From Nitzschia sp. DOCU1 (Eukaryota; Bacillariophyta; Bacillariophyceae; Bacillariales; Bacillariaceae): 64,000 nt of DNA. The position numbers and the translations under genes were made by a program. The notes under the pieces were generated by a model. The model saw only the letters and a list, made by a program, of their open reading frames with translations. It was not told the origin of the DNA and did no database searches. The DNA lies in the NCBI GenBank assembly GCA_951394045.1, contig OX595990.1:3154549-3218548 (forward strand). The letters run 5' to 3'. Shown in pieces: positions 51,526 to 60,377 of this stretch (its first letter is position 1; each line of letters opens with the position of its first letter).

Positions 51526-51969
51526 ATGGTTCGTTCAGCGAATGAACGGTCCCTCGGCTTCTATGTCGGATGTGCTGCTTGGGGTGTGATCTGCTTTTTT
51601 CTCGTCGCTTGGGATTTCGGAGTAATTGCTTTCTGTGGCTCCATTCTACTTGCGATATGGACCTTTGGCTTACGTGAAAAGTTCTCGAATGAAGAAACAG
51701 CTAGTGCCTATAGCGTATTCAATCGTGACGGCAAGGCCATTGTGGGGGGTCTAACCGCGTCACAATTCGACCGTCAAATGAGAGGCGGTGGCAATATCTA
51801 CAATGAGGAAAATGACGATCCAGTACGAGGCTCTGTTGCAGTGGCAGCGTCATCTACTGGAGGGAGACAAGGAACTTCCAGTGTTTCTGAGGATGAGCGT
51901 CTTCGTCGTCGAAAGGCCGTGGCAGCAGCTGCCGAACGCCGCCTTCAACAGCAGGCTCAACAAAGTTAA
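51526..51969 (+). CDS. SAYSvFN-domain membrane protein (SAYSD1-like)
   Basis: 147 residues from ATG. Two hydrophobic helices (residues ~10-28 and ~31-48) are followed by the signature E-E-T-A-S-A-Y-S-V-F-N at 56-66 and the downstream G-G-L-T-A-S-Q-F-D-R-Q-M-R-G at 74-87. This is the Pfam SAYSvFN domain. The human member, SAYSD1, sits in the ER membrane and helps clear stalled, UFM1-modified ribosomes at the translocon. A similar role here is an inference from the domain. The C-terminus is Ser-rich, then a basic/Gln-rich helix. The single exon lacks anything odd. Confidence 0.9.
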   Translation: MVRSANERSLGFYVGCAAWGVICFFLVAWDFGVIAFCGSILLAIWTFGLREKFSNEETASAYSVFNRDGKAIVGGLTASQFDRQMRGGGNIYNEENDDPVRGSVAVAASSTGGRQGTSSVSEDERLRRRKAVAAAAERRLQQQAQQS

Positions 51970-52460
51970 GTCGTCAGCGAATGGATGATCGAGGGAAAGG
52001 AAAGTTGCATTTCCAGGGCTACAACGAATAGAATACGTGGGTCGTGGTGTTTGCTTGAACACAGCATTCTTCCCACCAAGCCCCTTCGAACGGAGGGAAG
52101 GCTGCGGTGCTACCACTTTCTACTACCTCCAGACCAGTTTTGCTTTTATTTCTTGCGTTGCCTACTGGGTCCTCAGACCATCTTGCGCTCTCCAACAGCA
52201 ACAAGTCGATGGAGCAGTTCTTCGCAAAGAAGGGGCGTTGCTGTTCTGAACCCTCAACGGACCCTGCTAGCATTAAGCTTCATACAAATCAAGGTGATGA
52301 TACTTATTTTGGAATGTGGAACAATAATTATGATTTCGCTATTCGTTGTCGATATGTCGGCGGATGCCACAAGATCCTTGGTCATTTCCCTATTTTCTTG
52401 CTGGAAATTGTGGCGGCTGCACCCGATATTATTGATTTTATATTGTTGGTCGTGCCCCTC
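51970..52460. other. Intergenic gap
   Basis: 3' space of two convergent genes. A long + strand frame (51985-53025) runs through it but is mainly the antisense of the next gene and reads unlike a protein. Confidence 0.4.
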
Positions 52461-53261
52461 CTACACGTGCACGGCAGCAACATGTCCGAAGGTACTGGGA
52501 GAAGAGGGAAAGATGTCGAGCGGCTCGAACATACTATCCTTCTCGAGCATTGCGAGGTCCGAGAAATCGTCAATGGTCACGACGCTTTTATCGTCGTCGT
52601 CTACCCATGACGACGATGACGTCGACGACATTTCCGAAGCGTCGGTCGCGCTGACCATTGCCATGCTGGAACTACTGGCGCCAGTACAAGTGTCGCTGTT
52701 GGCAATGATTTCGTCCATGTCAAGAACATCAGTCCAGTCCAAATTGGCAAAAATAGACAGCTCAGTTGTCGTCAGACGACCACCCCTTAACGCATTTGTC
52801 TTGGTTACTTCGTGGTCCTCGGTATCTTGGTTGTGCACGACCGAAGCGAGAAAGGGGCCGCCGCTCATGAATACACTGGAGGGTTGTGAAGTTTTGGTGG
52901 ACCTTTCATGCAATGCAGTGGGGCTAGCAGCAGCCATGCTATTAATTTTGAAGCCAATTTCGAAATCGACGCCGGAGGGGTCAGTTTCATCATGCGCCTG
53001 TTTTTCCTCTTGGCAGAAGAACTGAAACTGCTTGGGAAGTTTGACGTCGCGTTCTGGAGAAGAACAAAGTGCCGGGCTAGTGATATGATGCATTAAGGAG
53101 GGTGCCGTGCAGCACTCGTTGATCGAGGGTTTTCCATAGCCGACGAGACTCCCCTCTTCGGAGGGTTCAGCGGTCGGCAGGGCAAGACCATCTCGTTCTC
53201 CTTGCGGAAGATGATCAGGCATTTCGCTGCGCTGCTTTTTTCGTTGCAACTTGTAGGCCAT
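52461..53261 (-). CDS. Acidic Ser-rich protein, unknown
   Basis: 266 residues from ATG at 53261 (MAYKLQRKKQRSEM); an in-frame ATG at 53420 would give 319. The start is unsettled. The N-terminus is basic; the C-terminal third is acidic with hydrophobic spacing (FANLDWTDVLDMDEII, VVTIDDFSDLAMLEKDSMFEPLDIF), a pattern seen in activation domains. No DNA-binding domain or enzyme motif. An antisense frame overlaps the 5' end. Confidence 0.55.
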   Translation of the reverse strand: MAYKLQRKKQRSEMPDHLPQGERDGLALPTAEPSEEGSLVGYGKPSINECCTAPSLMHHITSPALCSSPERDVKLPKQFQFFCQEEKQAHDETDPSGVDFEIGFKINSMAAASPTALHERSTKTSQPSSVFMSGGPFLASVVHNQDTEDHEVTKTNALRGGRLTTTELSIFANLDWTDVLDMDEIIANSDTCTGASSSSMAMVSATDASEMSSTSSSSWVDDDDKSVVTIDDFSDLAMLEKDSMFEPLDIFPSSPSTFGHVAAVHV

Positions 53262-53594
53262 GGTCACGTTATTTCGCGAGAAGTATGGGTGGCGGTAAAA
53301 TCCTTTGTATGGTCCGGATCGGATCCTTTTGAAAGCGTAGACATTGATTTGCTGCGTTATCAGTTGAAGGAGGAGTATGTGAGAGGCTGGACTTCCGATT
53401 TGTATCGTAGCGGCAACCATAACGTCTGTGGTGGTGGCTACATCAAGTGCTTACCCTTTGGAACGACTTCCATTTGCTTTGCTGGAAGAAGTATGGAAGG
53501 ATGTTCTGAACAACTTCTTGAGAGGGACGAATCCGGAAACAAGTTCCTTTGTCACCCCAGCATGCCATATGACTTAGTCCATTACATTCCATAA
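53211..53594 (+). CDS. Possible small secreted Cys-containing protein
   Basis: 127 residues from ATG. The N-terminus looks like a signal peptide (MIRHFAALLFSLQLVGHG), and five Cys lie in the C-terminal half (NVCGGG, KCLPFG, SICFAG, EGCSEQ, FLCHPS). It overlaps the 5' end of the opposite-strand gene by about 50 bases, so probably only one of the two starts is right. No family is recognised. Confidence 0.3.
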   Translation: MIRHFAALLFSLQLVGHGHVISREVWVAVKSFVWSGSDPFESVDIDLLRYQLKEEYVRGWTSDLYRSGNHNVCGGGYIKCLPFGTTSICFAGRSMEGCSEQLLERDESGNKFLCHPSMPYDLVHYIP

Positions 53595-55216
53595 AATTGA
53601 GCAGATGATACAGCCGCTGAGGGAAACCCAATCGATGCCAATCCGGATGGGCCGGAGAAGCAATTTCCGTCCAACACATCGACAGGGGCTGTTCCATCAT
53701 TACGAGCTGCTGATCTTGGTGAATCATCGCAAATGACTTTTACACAGAAATTCTTTTGGACAAGTAGAGTTTTCACTTCTTGTGGCAACAAGAGGCTCCA
53801 AATGATGATTGTTCGATCACCAAAATTGTGAGGGCAATTTGACCCAGAGTGCGTGTGTTCTTCCCGGTTGCGGACAAGCCCAACTCACGTGGTACGTTGT
53901 CACAGACTCTCGGCATTAGTGTTTACGAAGCAATTTCGCTAAGGGCCAACTTTTTATGACCAAGATCGTATTTAAGGTGGTTGCGTTTACCAAACCGTAC
54001 TGTACCAGCCATTAATTAATGCTACCAAGACCGAAGCGAGCGAACCATCGCCATTGTTAGCCATACCCGCGATGCCTTTTTTCGCCAAGTTCTTGACGTA
54101 AAGCGAACATGAAAAAGTTTCCATCCATTGCCTGTTGTTGCAACTATGATAGTACAGGTAGCTACTACTAGGAGTAGCAGAACCTGTGTTCGGTCAAGAG
54201 AACACGAGAAATGCAAAGCGTTTCTTCCTCGAGTATTTAGTACGAGAGTAGTATAGACATGGGGCCACTATCTTTACAACATCATACATCCTTGAACGTG
54301 GTGATATCCCCCATCGGGCAGCTCAAAATAACAATACGATTATGCAAGAGAGTGGGATGGTTGCGCCGGGAATGGGGGGGGGGGGACAGTATCACATCCT
54401 CAACAAGTGTTTGTCTCTCGAGTACTCCTACTAGTTCGTAGACACATGTTCATTCTCTTGGCAGTCGGCAGCCCCTTCTTTTTCTTGGGACTCGTCTTGC
54501 GGCCCTGCCTCTAGTAGTACTTCGTTTCTATCGTCTTAGTACTGGTACTACTGAGCAACACCACCAGCAGTTCCTCTTCGGCAAGAAGAAGAACAAGCAG
54601 ACCAGCGAGATCACCGCCGATTCGTCCTGCTTGCCTTTGAAGTTGCAGTAGACTTTTGAATTTGTAGTGTCTTTTCCTTCTCCAGCTTCTACACTCCCAA
54701 AGTGCTAGTTCTGGGTCGTACCAGGTAGCTATGGAATGATGCTCATCCTTTCACTTCGGCAAATACTAGCGATCTTGTAGCGGGGTGCTGACCCAATGGT
54801 GACGTTTTTGTCAATGCTGACGACATGTTCGACGAAGCGAACCACCCCAGCAGAATTTTGGAACCTTCAATCCGTCATGATAAAAACTCCGACAATTAAC
54901 ACTATGCTTAAGTGGAATGAATCGCTTTGCATTTCCGTATTAATACGATCAAGGCAATATTATTTCTGTCCTGCACATTTTTCGCTTTGTTCTTCCTTCG
55001 GATGCTATTCATTATTTATGGAATGGAAGCAATTCGTCTTCCGCAACGTTCTTGTGGCTTTTGCTTGCTTCCGTGGACCATTTATCGCTATCCAGAGCAG
55101 ATGGAAAACAAAATATCATCAAGGATCCATTGCCTTTTCGCTAGCTCGTCTCACAATTCTCGTTTACTTGCGGCAAACCAATCCTTCGAATACTACCATC
55201 TAGCCTGGAAAGCACC
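53595..55216. other. Long gene-poor region
   Basis: About 1.6 kb. It holds a 12-G run at 54374-54385, CTACTACTAGGAGTAGCAG at 54162-54180, and CTAGTAGTACTT and TACTGGTACTACTG near 54510-54555. No protein-like frame; those at 54796-55220 overlap each other and lack family likeness. Confidence 0.4.
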
Positions 55217-55846
55217 ATGACGACTTCCTCCAAAATAAACCATAAGAATGACATCATTCAGAGGCTCGGAGGTGTGTCGCAGTACGAGATGATTTTGGAC
55301 GATTTCTGCCAACGCATCCGAAACGATCACAGACTATCAAGTCTCTTTGGCGACTTTGAGCCAGAGAACCTTCGTGCGCTACAGAATATGGTCTTTGATA
55401 CCTCCTTCTTGCAAGTTGGTTCCGAGGCGAGGAAAGCAGCCGAGGCTCGAACCCTCTTGTATCACTTCCGTCTTTTCCAGAACGGACTGGGGGAACGCCA
55501 CTTCGATCGCATGCTCAATCGACTCATTGATGTCCTTCGAGTTGCATGTGTGAAACAAGATGTAATTTTTGCATTTGCTGGCCATTATGAGTCTATGCGA
55601 GGCGTCTTTGGGGGTACAACCCCCACCCCCACGAAATATGCTCCTTCAACCCCGGAGGCAGAAAGGAAGACTGTTCCTCGTAAACCAATTCTGAAGAAGA
55701 CGAAGGACGACATGGTTTTGAGCAGCAGAGCTGATCCTTCATCGGGAGCTAAATCAGGTCTCCGTCGAGTTCTTTCGGGGGAAAATCTTCTATCATTCTT
55801 TGGAACCCGCGCTAAGTCGAAGACAAACCTCCTTACAGCGCAGTGA
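55217..55846 (+). CDS. Truncated-haemoglobin-like protein A, probably haem-less
   Basis: 209 residues from ATG. Residues ~11-131 fit the 2-over-2 globin layout: LGGVSQYEMILDDFCQRIRNDHRLSSLF, then LYHFRLFQNGLGERHFDRMLNRLIDVL and MRGVF. In typical members the B10 Tyr follows a Phe (FYxR); here C31 takes its place. The proximal His expected before GL is Q88 in my alignment; the only nearby His is H83. This suggests loss of haem binding. The tail (~135-209) is basic, with SxxPRKPILKK and a conserved VLSGENLLSFF motif shared with paralogue B at 58397. Paralogues face each other across one gene. Confidence 0.75.
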   Translation: MTTSSKINHKNDIIQRLGGVSQYEMILDDFCQRIRNDHRLSSLFGDFEPENLRALQNMVFDTSFLQVGSEARKAAEARTLLYHFRLFQNGLGERHFDRMLNRLIDVLRVACVKQDVIFAFAGHYESMRGVFGGTTPTPTKYAPSTPEAERKTVPRKPILKKTKDDMVLSSRADPSSGAKSGLRRVLSGENLLSFFGTRAKSKTNLLTAQ

Positions 55847-57248
55847 GACGGGGGTGTGGTCGTTAGAGCACACTTCACAAGTTGTGCAGATACCCTTATA
55901 CATTAAAATAAGTCCGGCTGATTGATGCTTATTGCTTGCTTTGCTTTGGGAGAGTATCATCACAAGTGCGACTGCTGGACTAACAAGACGGATCATTTGG
56001 GAGGATCGTCCAGCCAGCACTTTGGACTTTACACTTATTGTTGCTAACTCCACCCCAACATAAGCGGTGACGAGGAAGAGCGGACACACCGAAGAATCAT
56101 TTTGCAAGGCGTCAAACCACCGAAAGGTGGTGGTACAAAGGAGCACCAACTCGGGTGGGCGTTCTCTGGCGATGGGCGCCTAGTGAACAAATCATCTTTA
56201 GTCCTCACTCCATCCCATGAATAAGAACCTGCTATCAGCAAAAGTACCGCAAATCATCGACAAACCCCTACAACAGAAATGACATTATCACCCAATTCGC
56301 AATCTTTCCGCATGCTTCTGCGACCGGGTTCTCAAAACGGTACGAAACACCGTGCATAATCCCCGGTAATCAGTCCCAAAGTCAATGCGGAAAAATCTTA
56401 TCAATCGTAGACCTTTCAAAGTCTCTCCGCAAACGCCGTCGGCCCTTGAATCGATGGGTGGATTGGATGGTCCCCAAGGCTGCATGGTGGTGGTATCCAA
56501 AGCCTCGATTGGTGGCAGCTGTAGCTTTCCGACGCCCAACAAGAACCATCCAAGTCGCCACATTTCCTGGAGCGCGCTGCCTTCGATGGGGCTTCAGCGT
56601 CACCGACAAAAGTCGATTACCCGCAGCGACAATGCGTCTGAAATGAGTCATCATGCCGATTGCTCAACGACAAGGGAGAACCTTGAATCAGGCAGTGATC
56701 CGATCAGCCAGCTTCAATGGGATTGCATGAATGGATCTGTGGTGATGCAAATTGTCATGGGGGTTCCTTCCAAATATTTCAAGCAACAGTTGCAATCGAA
56801 TGTGGCCGACAATGGCAAAAGGAGAGATGACATCAGTGCAGTTCCTCTTTGGAAGATTGCAATGTACTATTTCCGAAATGGATTTCTATTTCGCCAGACC
56901 GGTCATTTTTTGGGTGTTTGCATCTGACTGGCCGGCGCGTTTTGTCGACAGCCATCCAAAAAAAGAAGTCGATGGTCAGAATGGTCATCAATCCTGTCAA
57001 CCAAGTGACCGCCTAAATGAGCAATCGTATTACCCGGTACGCAATCGTACGAAACTCTCCGTAGGCCCTATCTATGAGCTATGATACCCGATAAAACAGA
57101 TACGATTCCTTACTCGCATCCGGACCTCCGTCGGCGGCAACGACAAAAGCCCAGCCCCGAGACGTAATCCCACAATGTTCAAGTCGCACAAGTTTTGTCA
57201 GTCTCTCCTATCCGTCTCTCCTTTCCACCCCTCTCAAAAGTTATCACC
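55847..57248. other. Intergenic region, about 1.4 kb, with a doubtful frame
   Basis: It includes an ATG frame of 180 codons at 56385-56927 (+) that has no family likeness and is overlapped by several frames; its status is open. The promoter of the Cys-rich gene must lie at the right end. Confidence 0.35.
56385..56927 (+). CDS. Doubtful 180-residue frame
   Basis: Open from ATG with a second ATG at MGGLDGPQ. Composition is unremarkable and basic; the last 40 residues are more hydrophobic (WKIAMYYFRNGFLF). No motif, signal peptide or neighbour link supports it. Length alone is the evidence. Confidence 0.2.
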   Translation: MRKNLINRRPFKVSPQTPSALESMGGLDGPQGCMVVVSKASIGGSCSFPTPNKNHPSRHISWSALPSMGLQRHRQKSITRSDNASEMSHHADCSTTRENLESGSDPISQLQWDCMNGSVVMQIVMGVPSKYFKQQLQSNVADNGKRRDDISAVPLWKIAMYYFRNGFLFRQTGHFLGVCI

Positions 57249-57800
57249 ATGGCTGCAGTAGAAGGATTTGCCGAGTTCACCATGCCCCGCATGCTCCAAA
57301 GCCAGGACGGAATCACTAGTGATAGCAACTGCTACATCGAAGGTGACTACAACGTGTGTCCGGCTCAAGCCGATTTTGAGTTCTCCGGCGTAGTCAAGCG
57401 TTTGACCGCCAATTTGAAGTGCCCCTTTGATGCCGTGCAGCAGTCCGACTTTCGTGACGCCTCTCAAAAGGGACTTTGCGAATGTGATGCCACCGTTCTG
57501 GATTTGAACCAGACAGACGCAAGTCCAGAGGCTTTGGTTTGCGATTGCTTCATCTGCCCCGATTCGGCAAACCAGTTTGGTGTTGCTTACACCTGCGAGT
57601 CTGCCATTTCGGGACCTTGCTACACTTTTAACTGCAAGGGTGTTTGCAATGGAGACATGAACTTTATTTCGGATGGGACCAAGGCGCCTACTGCTGCCCC
57701 CGTCGTCGCTGGTGCCGGGTCGGCCGCCAATGGCATCGATACTCCTTTCGTGGCCACGACCGCCATGCTCATCTTGACTGTCGTTCGCATGTTCCGTTAA
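57249..57800 (+). CDS. Cysteine-rich protein with hydrophobic C-terminus
   Basis: 183 residues from the ATG in a good TCACCATGG context. Twelve Cys fall between residues 28 and 133 (pairs CEC at 77-79 and CDCFIC at 98-103), an even number as expected for disulphides. A Thr/Ala/Pro stretch (KAPTAAPVVAGAGSAA) precedes a hydrophobic end (FVATTAMLILTVV), which looks like a GPI-anchor signal. No signal peptide is visible after this ATG, which is at odds with a surface protein; an upstream exon may be missing from my model. It lies between the two globin-like paralogues. Confidence 0.75.
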   Translation: MAAVEGFAEFTMPRMLQSQDGITSDSNCYIEGDYNVCPAQADFEFSGVVKRLTANLKCPFDAVQQSDFRDASQKGLCECDATVLDLNQTDASPEALVCDCFICPDSANQFGVAYTCESAISGPCYTFNCKGVCNGDMNFISDGTKAPTAAPVVAGAGSAANGIDTPFVATTAMLILTVVRMFR

Positions 57801-58396
57801 GGAGGGGAGAGTGTTTGAGCTCTTGCTCAATGTTTCGATTGACCATGCTTGTGAGAAAAAATGAATTGTTATCTGCACGTTCAATATGACGAAAGTCAAG
57901 TGTTAAACCTAGTGAAAGAACCGTGAGAAAGTGTTTGAGCCACGTAGTGGTTCTTTCTGGGCATTTGATTGTGTTCTTTCTTTTAGTCGGTGCGTCGATT
58001 TTGGTCACAACATTCAGGCTCGTTCCCACCGAATGGGAATGCTAAAGACCCAAAACGTCTCTCCAAGCTAACACGAGTGGTATGCTACAGGGCCAGCCTT
58101 GGTGAAACTAGAGCTTTTTTGGGTATGCAACAATGAACAAGATACGATTTCGTCAACCTCGTACGAGGCACTACCAAAATTCAGAAGGTAGTCCAGTTGA
58201 CCAATGCGCAGTTGCCGTCAACGCAAGGAAAGATTCCATCCGGCGTCTATCGAACACATTTAGAAAGTATACTAGTAAACAATGAAGCAGCAGATTTGAT
58301 ATTCTTTGTCGTTTCTTATTATTATTCTATCCGAGAATTAATAGACTAATGATACAGCGGAAGCAAGCGGTTGCGTCCGTAGCAGGAGTAGAGCAT
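57801..58396. other. 3' gap between convergent genes
   Basis: About 600 bp with 3' UTRs of the Cys-rich gene and globin-like gene B. AT-rich near 58300-58350. Nothing else seen. Confidence 0.45.
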
Positions 58397-59011
58397 TTAT
58401 TGCACAGAAGAGCTCTTGGTTCGCTTCGTTCGGTTGAACGTCAACATCGAGAGAAGGTTCTCACCGGACAACGTTCGTGGTCCCTTGTTCATTGGAGCCT
58501 TGTCAATGCTGTTTCCGCTGGACTTCCGTTGCATTTTCTTGCTTTCCTTCTTCACCACAGTATCCTTTTTGAGCGGCATCTCAAACTCTTCCTCGTCGTC
58601 GCTACCGCAGTATGTGCGGCGACCACCATTTTCGAAGATAGACTTGCGGAGGGGCTCGAAGCAATCAAGTACATCCTCAATGACATCGGCCTCAACCCAA
58701 GAGTGTTGAAGAGCATCCATGAGATGGCCCTTGATGAGCTCGAAATGCGATCCGTTCAGGCCGGACTGAAAGAGACGGTAGTGCTGAAGAGTGACACGAT
58801 CGCGAAGCTTCGATCGAGTCTCCTCGTTGATTTCACGGAGGGCAAGCTCCATAAGGCCCATTTGTAAGTCGAAAAGGTCGTCAACATTCGACGAACCATA
58901 GAACTGGCGGAGCTTTGAGTCTTCAATCAAGCGCTCGCTCATCTGGAAGACAGCCATCTCGTATTGGGAGACGCCCCCCATGCGTTCGACAATGTTATTT
59001 TTGTATTGCAT
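58397..59011 (-). CDS. Truncated-haemoglobin-like protein B, probably haem-less
   Basis: 204 residues from ATG at 59011; the frame extends to 59122 without a better start. It is a paralogue of protein A: N-terminus NIVERMGGVSQYEM against NDIIQRLGGVSQYEM, and HYRLFQSGLNGSHF against HFRLFQNGLGERHF. The B10 position is S25 and the F8 position Q82, while H77 sits one helical turn earlier, as in A. The globin-like part ends near residue 125; a charged tail (DDEEEFE, KKDTVVKKESKK) follows, ending in TLSGENLLSMLTFNRTK, the shared tail motif. The family's chemical role as an oxygen or NO carrier is therefore doubtful; it may act as a sensor or scaffold. Confidence 0.75.
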   Translation of the reverse strand: MQYKNNIVERMGGVSQYEMAVFQMSERLIEDSKLRQFYGSSNVDDLFDLQMGLMELALREINEETRSKLRDRVTLQHYRLFQSGLNGSHFELIKGHLMDALQHSWVEADVIEDVLDCFEPLRKSIFENGGRRTYCGSDDEEEFEMPLKKDTVVKKESKKMQRKSSGNSIDKAPMNKGPRTLSGENLLSMLTFNRTKRTKSSSVQ

Positions 59012-59867
59012 CTTGTTGGTTTTTGAGTTGTGAGAAAATGTACTCGAGGTGGTTGAAGGATCGAAATTGTGAGATGAGAAAAGTATCAATTCAACGACCT
59101 TCCGATGGTCCCGTCTTTGCAAAATCGTGGCCGGGAAATCGGAAAAATGAGAAGGGAGGTTAAGTACGCTCCCGCATCGGCAAAAGGAGCAATTATTCCT
59201 CCGATATTTTTCATACTTAACGATCCCTCACAGTGTTTGAAAGTTGGCTTAAATATATCGGTTGATCCGGAGGTGAGATCATATTTTCCCGCTGGTTTGA
59301 AAAAGCCCCGGAGAGTCCCTCCCGCGTCTTTTTGTGACTTCGGAGGGGCGATACAACATAGTGCGTTCATAGGATTCTTCTTGTTAAATGTTTGGTTGCG
59401 AGAAGGACATTATATCAAACCACAGGACAATTTGAGAGTATTTTGCCATTCTCCGGTTCAACGTAATTCTTTATAAAATAATTATAATCAGCCACAGCAC
59501 ATTTAACAAGCATGAGACAACAAGGCTCCACCACGATTCTACAATACCTCCCAATAAATGTTTATGATTCTTATGCTCGAGAAGGCTGTTCCACGACCCT
59601 TCCGTTGTATAAGTGGAGTCCTCCTCTCTCCCTAATTGTTTGCACGAAACGGCAAAGAATGCAGTTCTTCCAGTTCCGAGGTATATGGGCCAACTGCTCC
59701 CTCAACATTATGAATCGGTATTGCAAAACCCGAGACAGGGATGAAAGAGTGAGTTAGCGTCGTTTCCCCGATGTTGGATGAGGCCCATAAAATCGATCAT
59801 CAGCAAACTCCCATCACTCCACAATATCGCATAAAAACAAATCCAAGTAAACCAACAACACAATAGA
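59012..59867. promoter_or_regulatory. Divergent intergenic region
   Basis: About 850 bp between starts of globin-like gene B (-) and the HINDF-family gene (+). A TTTATAAAATAATTATAA block lies near 59470-59488, too far from 59868 to be its TATA box without a long 5' UTR. The frames at 59086-59476 overlap on both strands and are discounted. Confidence 0.4.
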
Positions 59868-60377
59868 ATGGCGCCTCACGATTCATCCTGCCAAGTTGTC
59901 TTCTCGATGGACCACTCGTATCGTTGCGAAACCCCCAAGACGGCCCTCAATGATGCACCCAGCAACGTGGAAATTTCAAGGCCGTTGAAGAAGCAAGTCT
60001 CCTTCGGAGAAGTCGTCAAAGCCCGCAAGATCCTTCACATCAATGACTTTACCGATGATGAAGTTAACGCTTGCTGGTATGACGAATCCGAATTTCGTGC
60101 TATCAAGACGAAATCATTGGAAGCAGCATCTGTGCTCGATGCCTCTGAAGGCGAATGTGTCCGTGGGCTCGAATTCTTCAGCCGACATGTGGCAGAAGCC
60201 CGCAAGGAGATCCGAAATGCCGCCCTTTGGGTTGTGCTCAACGAGCAACAACTCCAATGGGAGGAGGGCAGCTGTGACCCCGAGTACATTGCCGAGATCT
60301 ACAAGATTCAATCTTCGCTTGCCCAGGTTAAAGCAAACATTGCTGGTTTGAATGACCGACTAGATGCCATGCAATGA
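59868..60377 (+). CDS. Diatom-type HINDF/ACWY family protein
   Basis: 169 residues from ATG. The pattern H-I-N-D-F-T-D-D-E-V-N-A-C-W-Y at ~60-74, then C-V-R-G-L-E at ~100-105, and V-L-N-E-Q and I-A-E-I-Y-K later, is a layout I know from a large, unnamed protein family in diatom genomes. A short V-S-F-G-E-V segment (about 44-49) precedes it. The whole domain is predicted helical. No catalytic role is known; a regulatory role has been guessed only from family size. No signal peptide, so cytosolic or nuclear. Confidence 0.8.
   Translation: MAPHDSSCQVVFSMDHSYRCETPKTALNDAPSNVEISRPLKKQVSFGEVVKARKILHINDFTDDEVNACWYDESEFRAIKTKSLEAASVLDASEGECVRGLEFFSRHVAEARKEIRNAALWVVLNEQQLQWEEGSCDPEYIAEIYKIQSSLAQVKANIAGLNDRLDAMQ

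Noticed and set aside
51985..53025. 346-codon + strand frame
   Set aside because: It runs antisense through the acidic Ser-rich gene; its translation is low in charged residues and patchy, as expected of a reverse frame.
54374..54385. Run of 12 G
   Set aside because: A single homopolymer in noncoding DNA; could be real or a sequencing artefact and carries no clear function.
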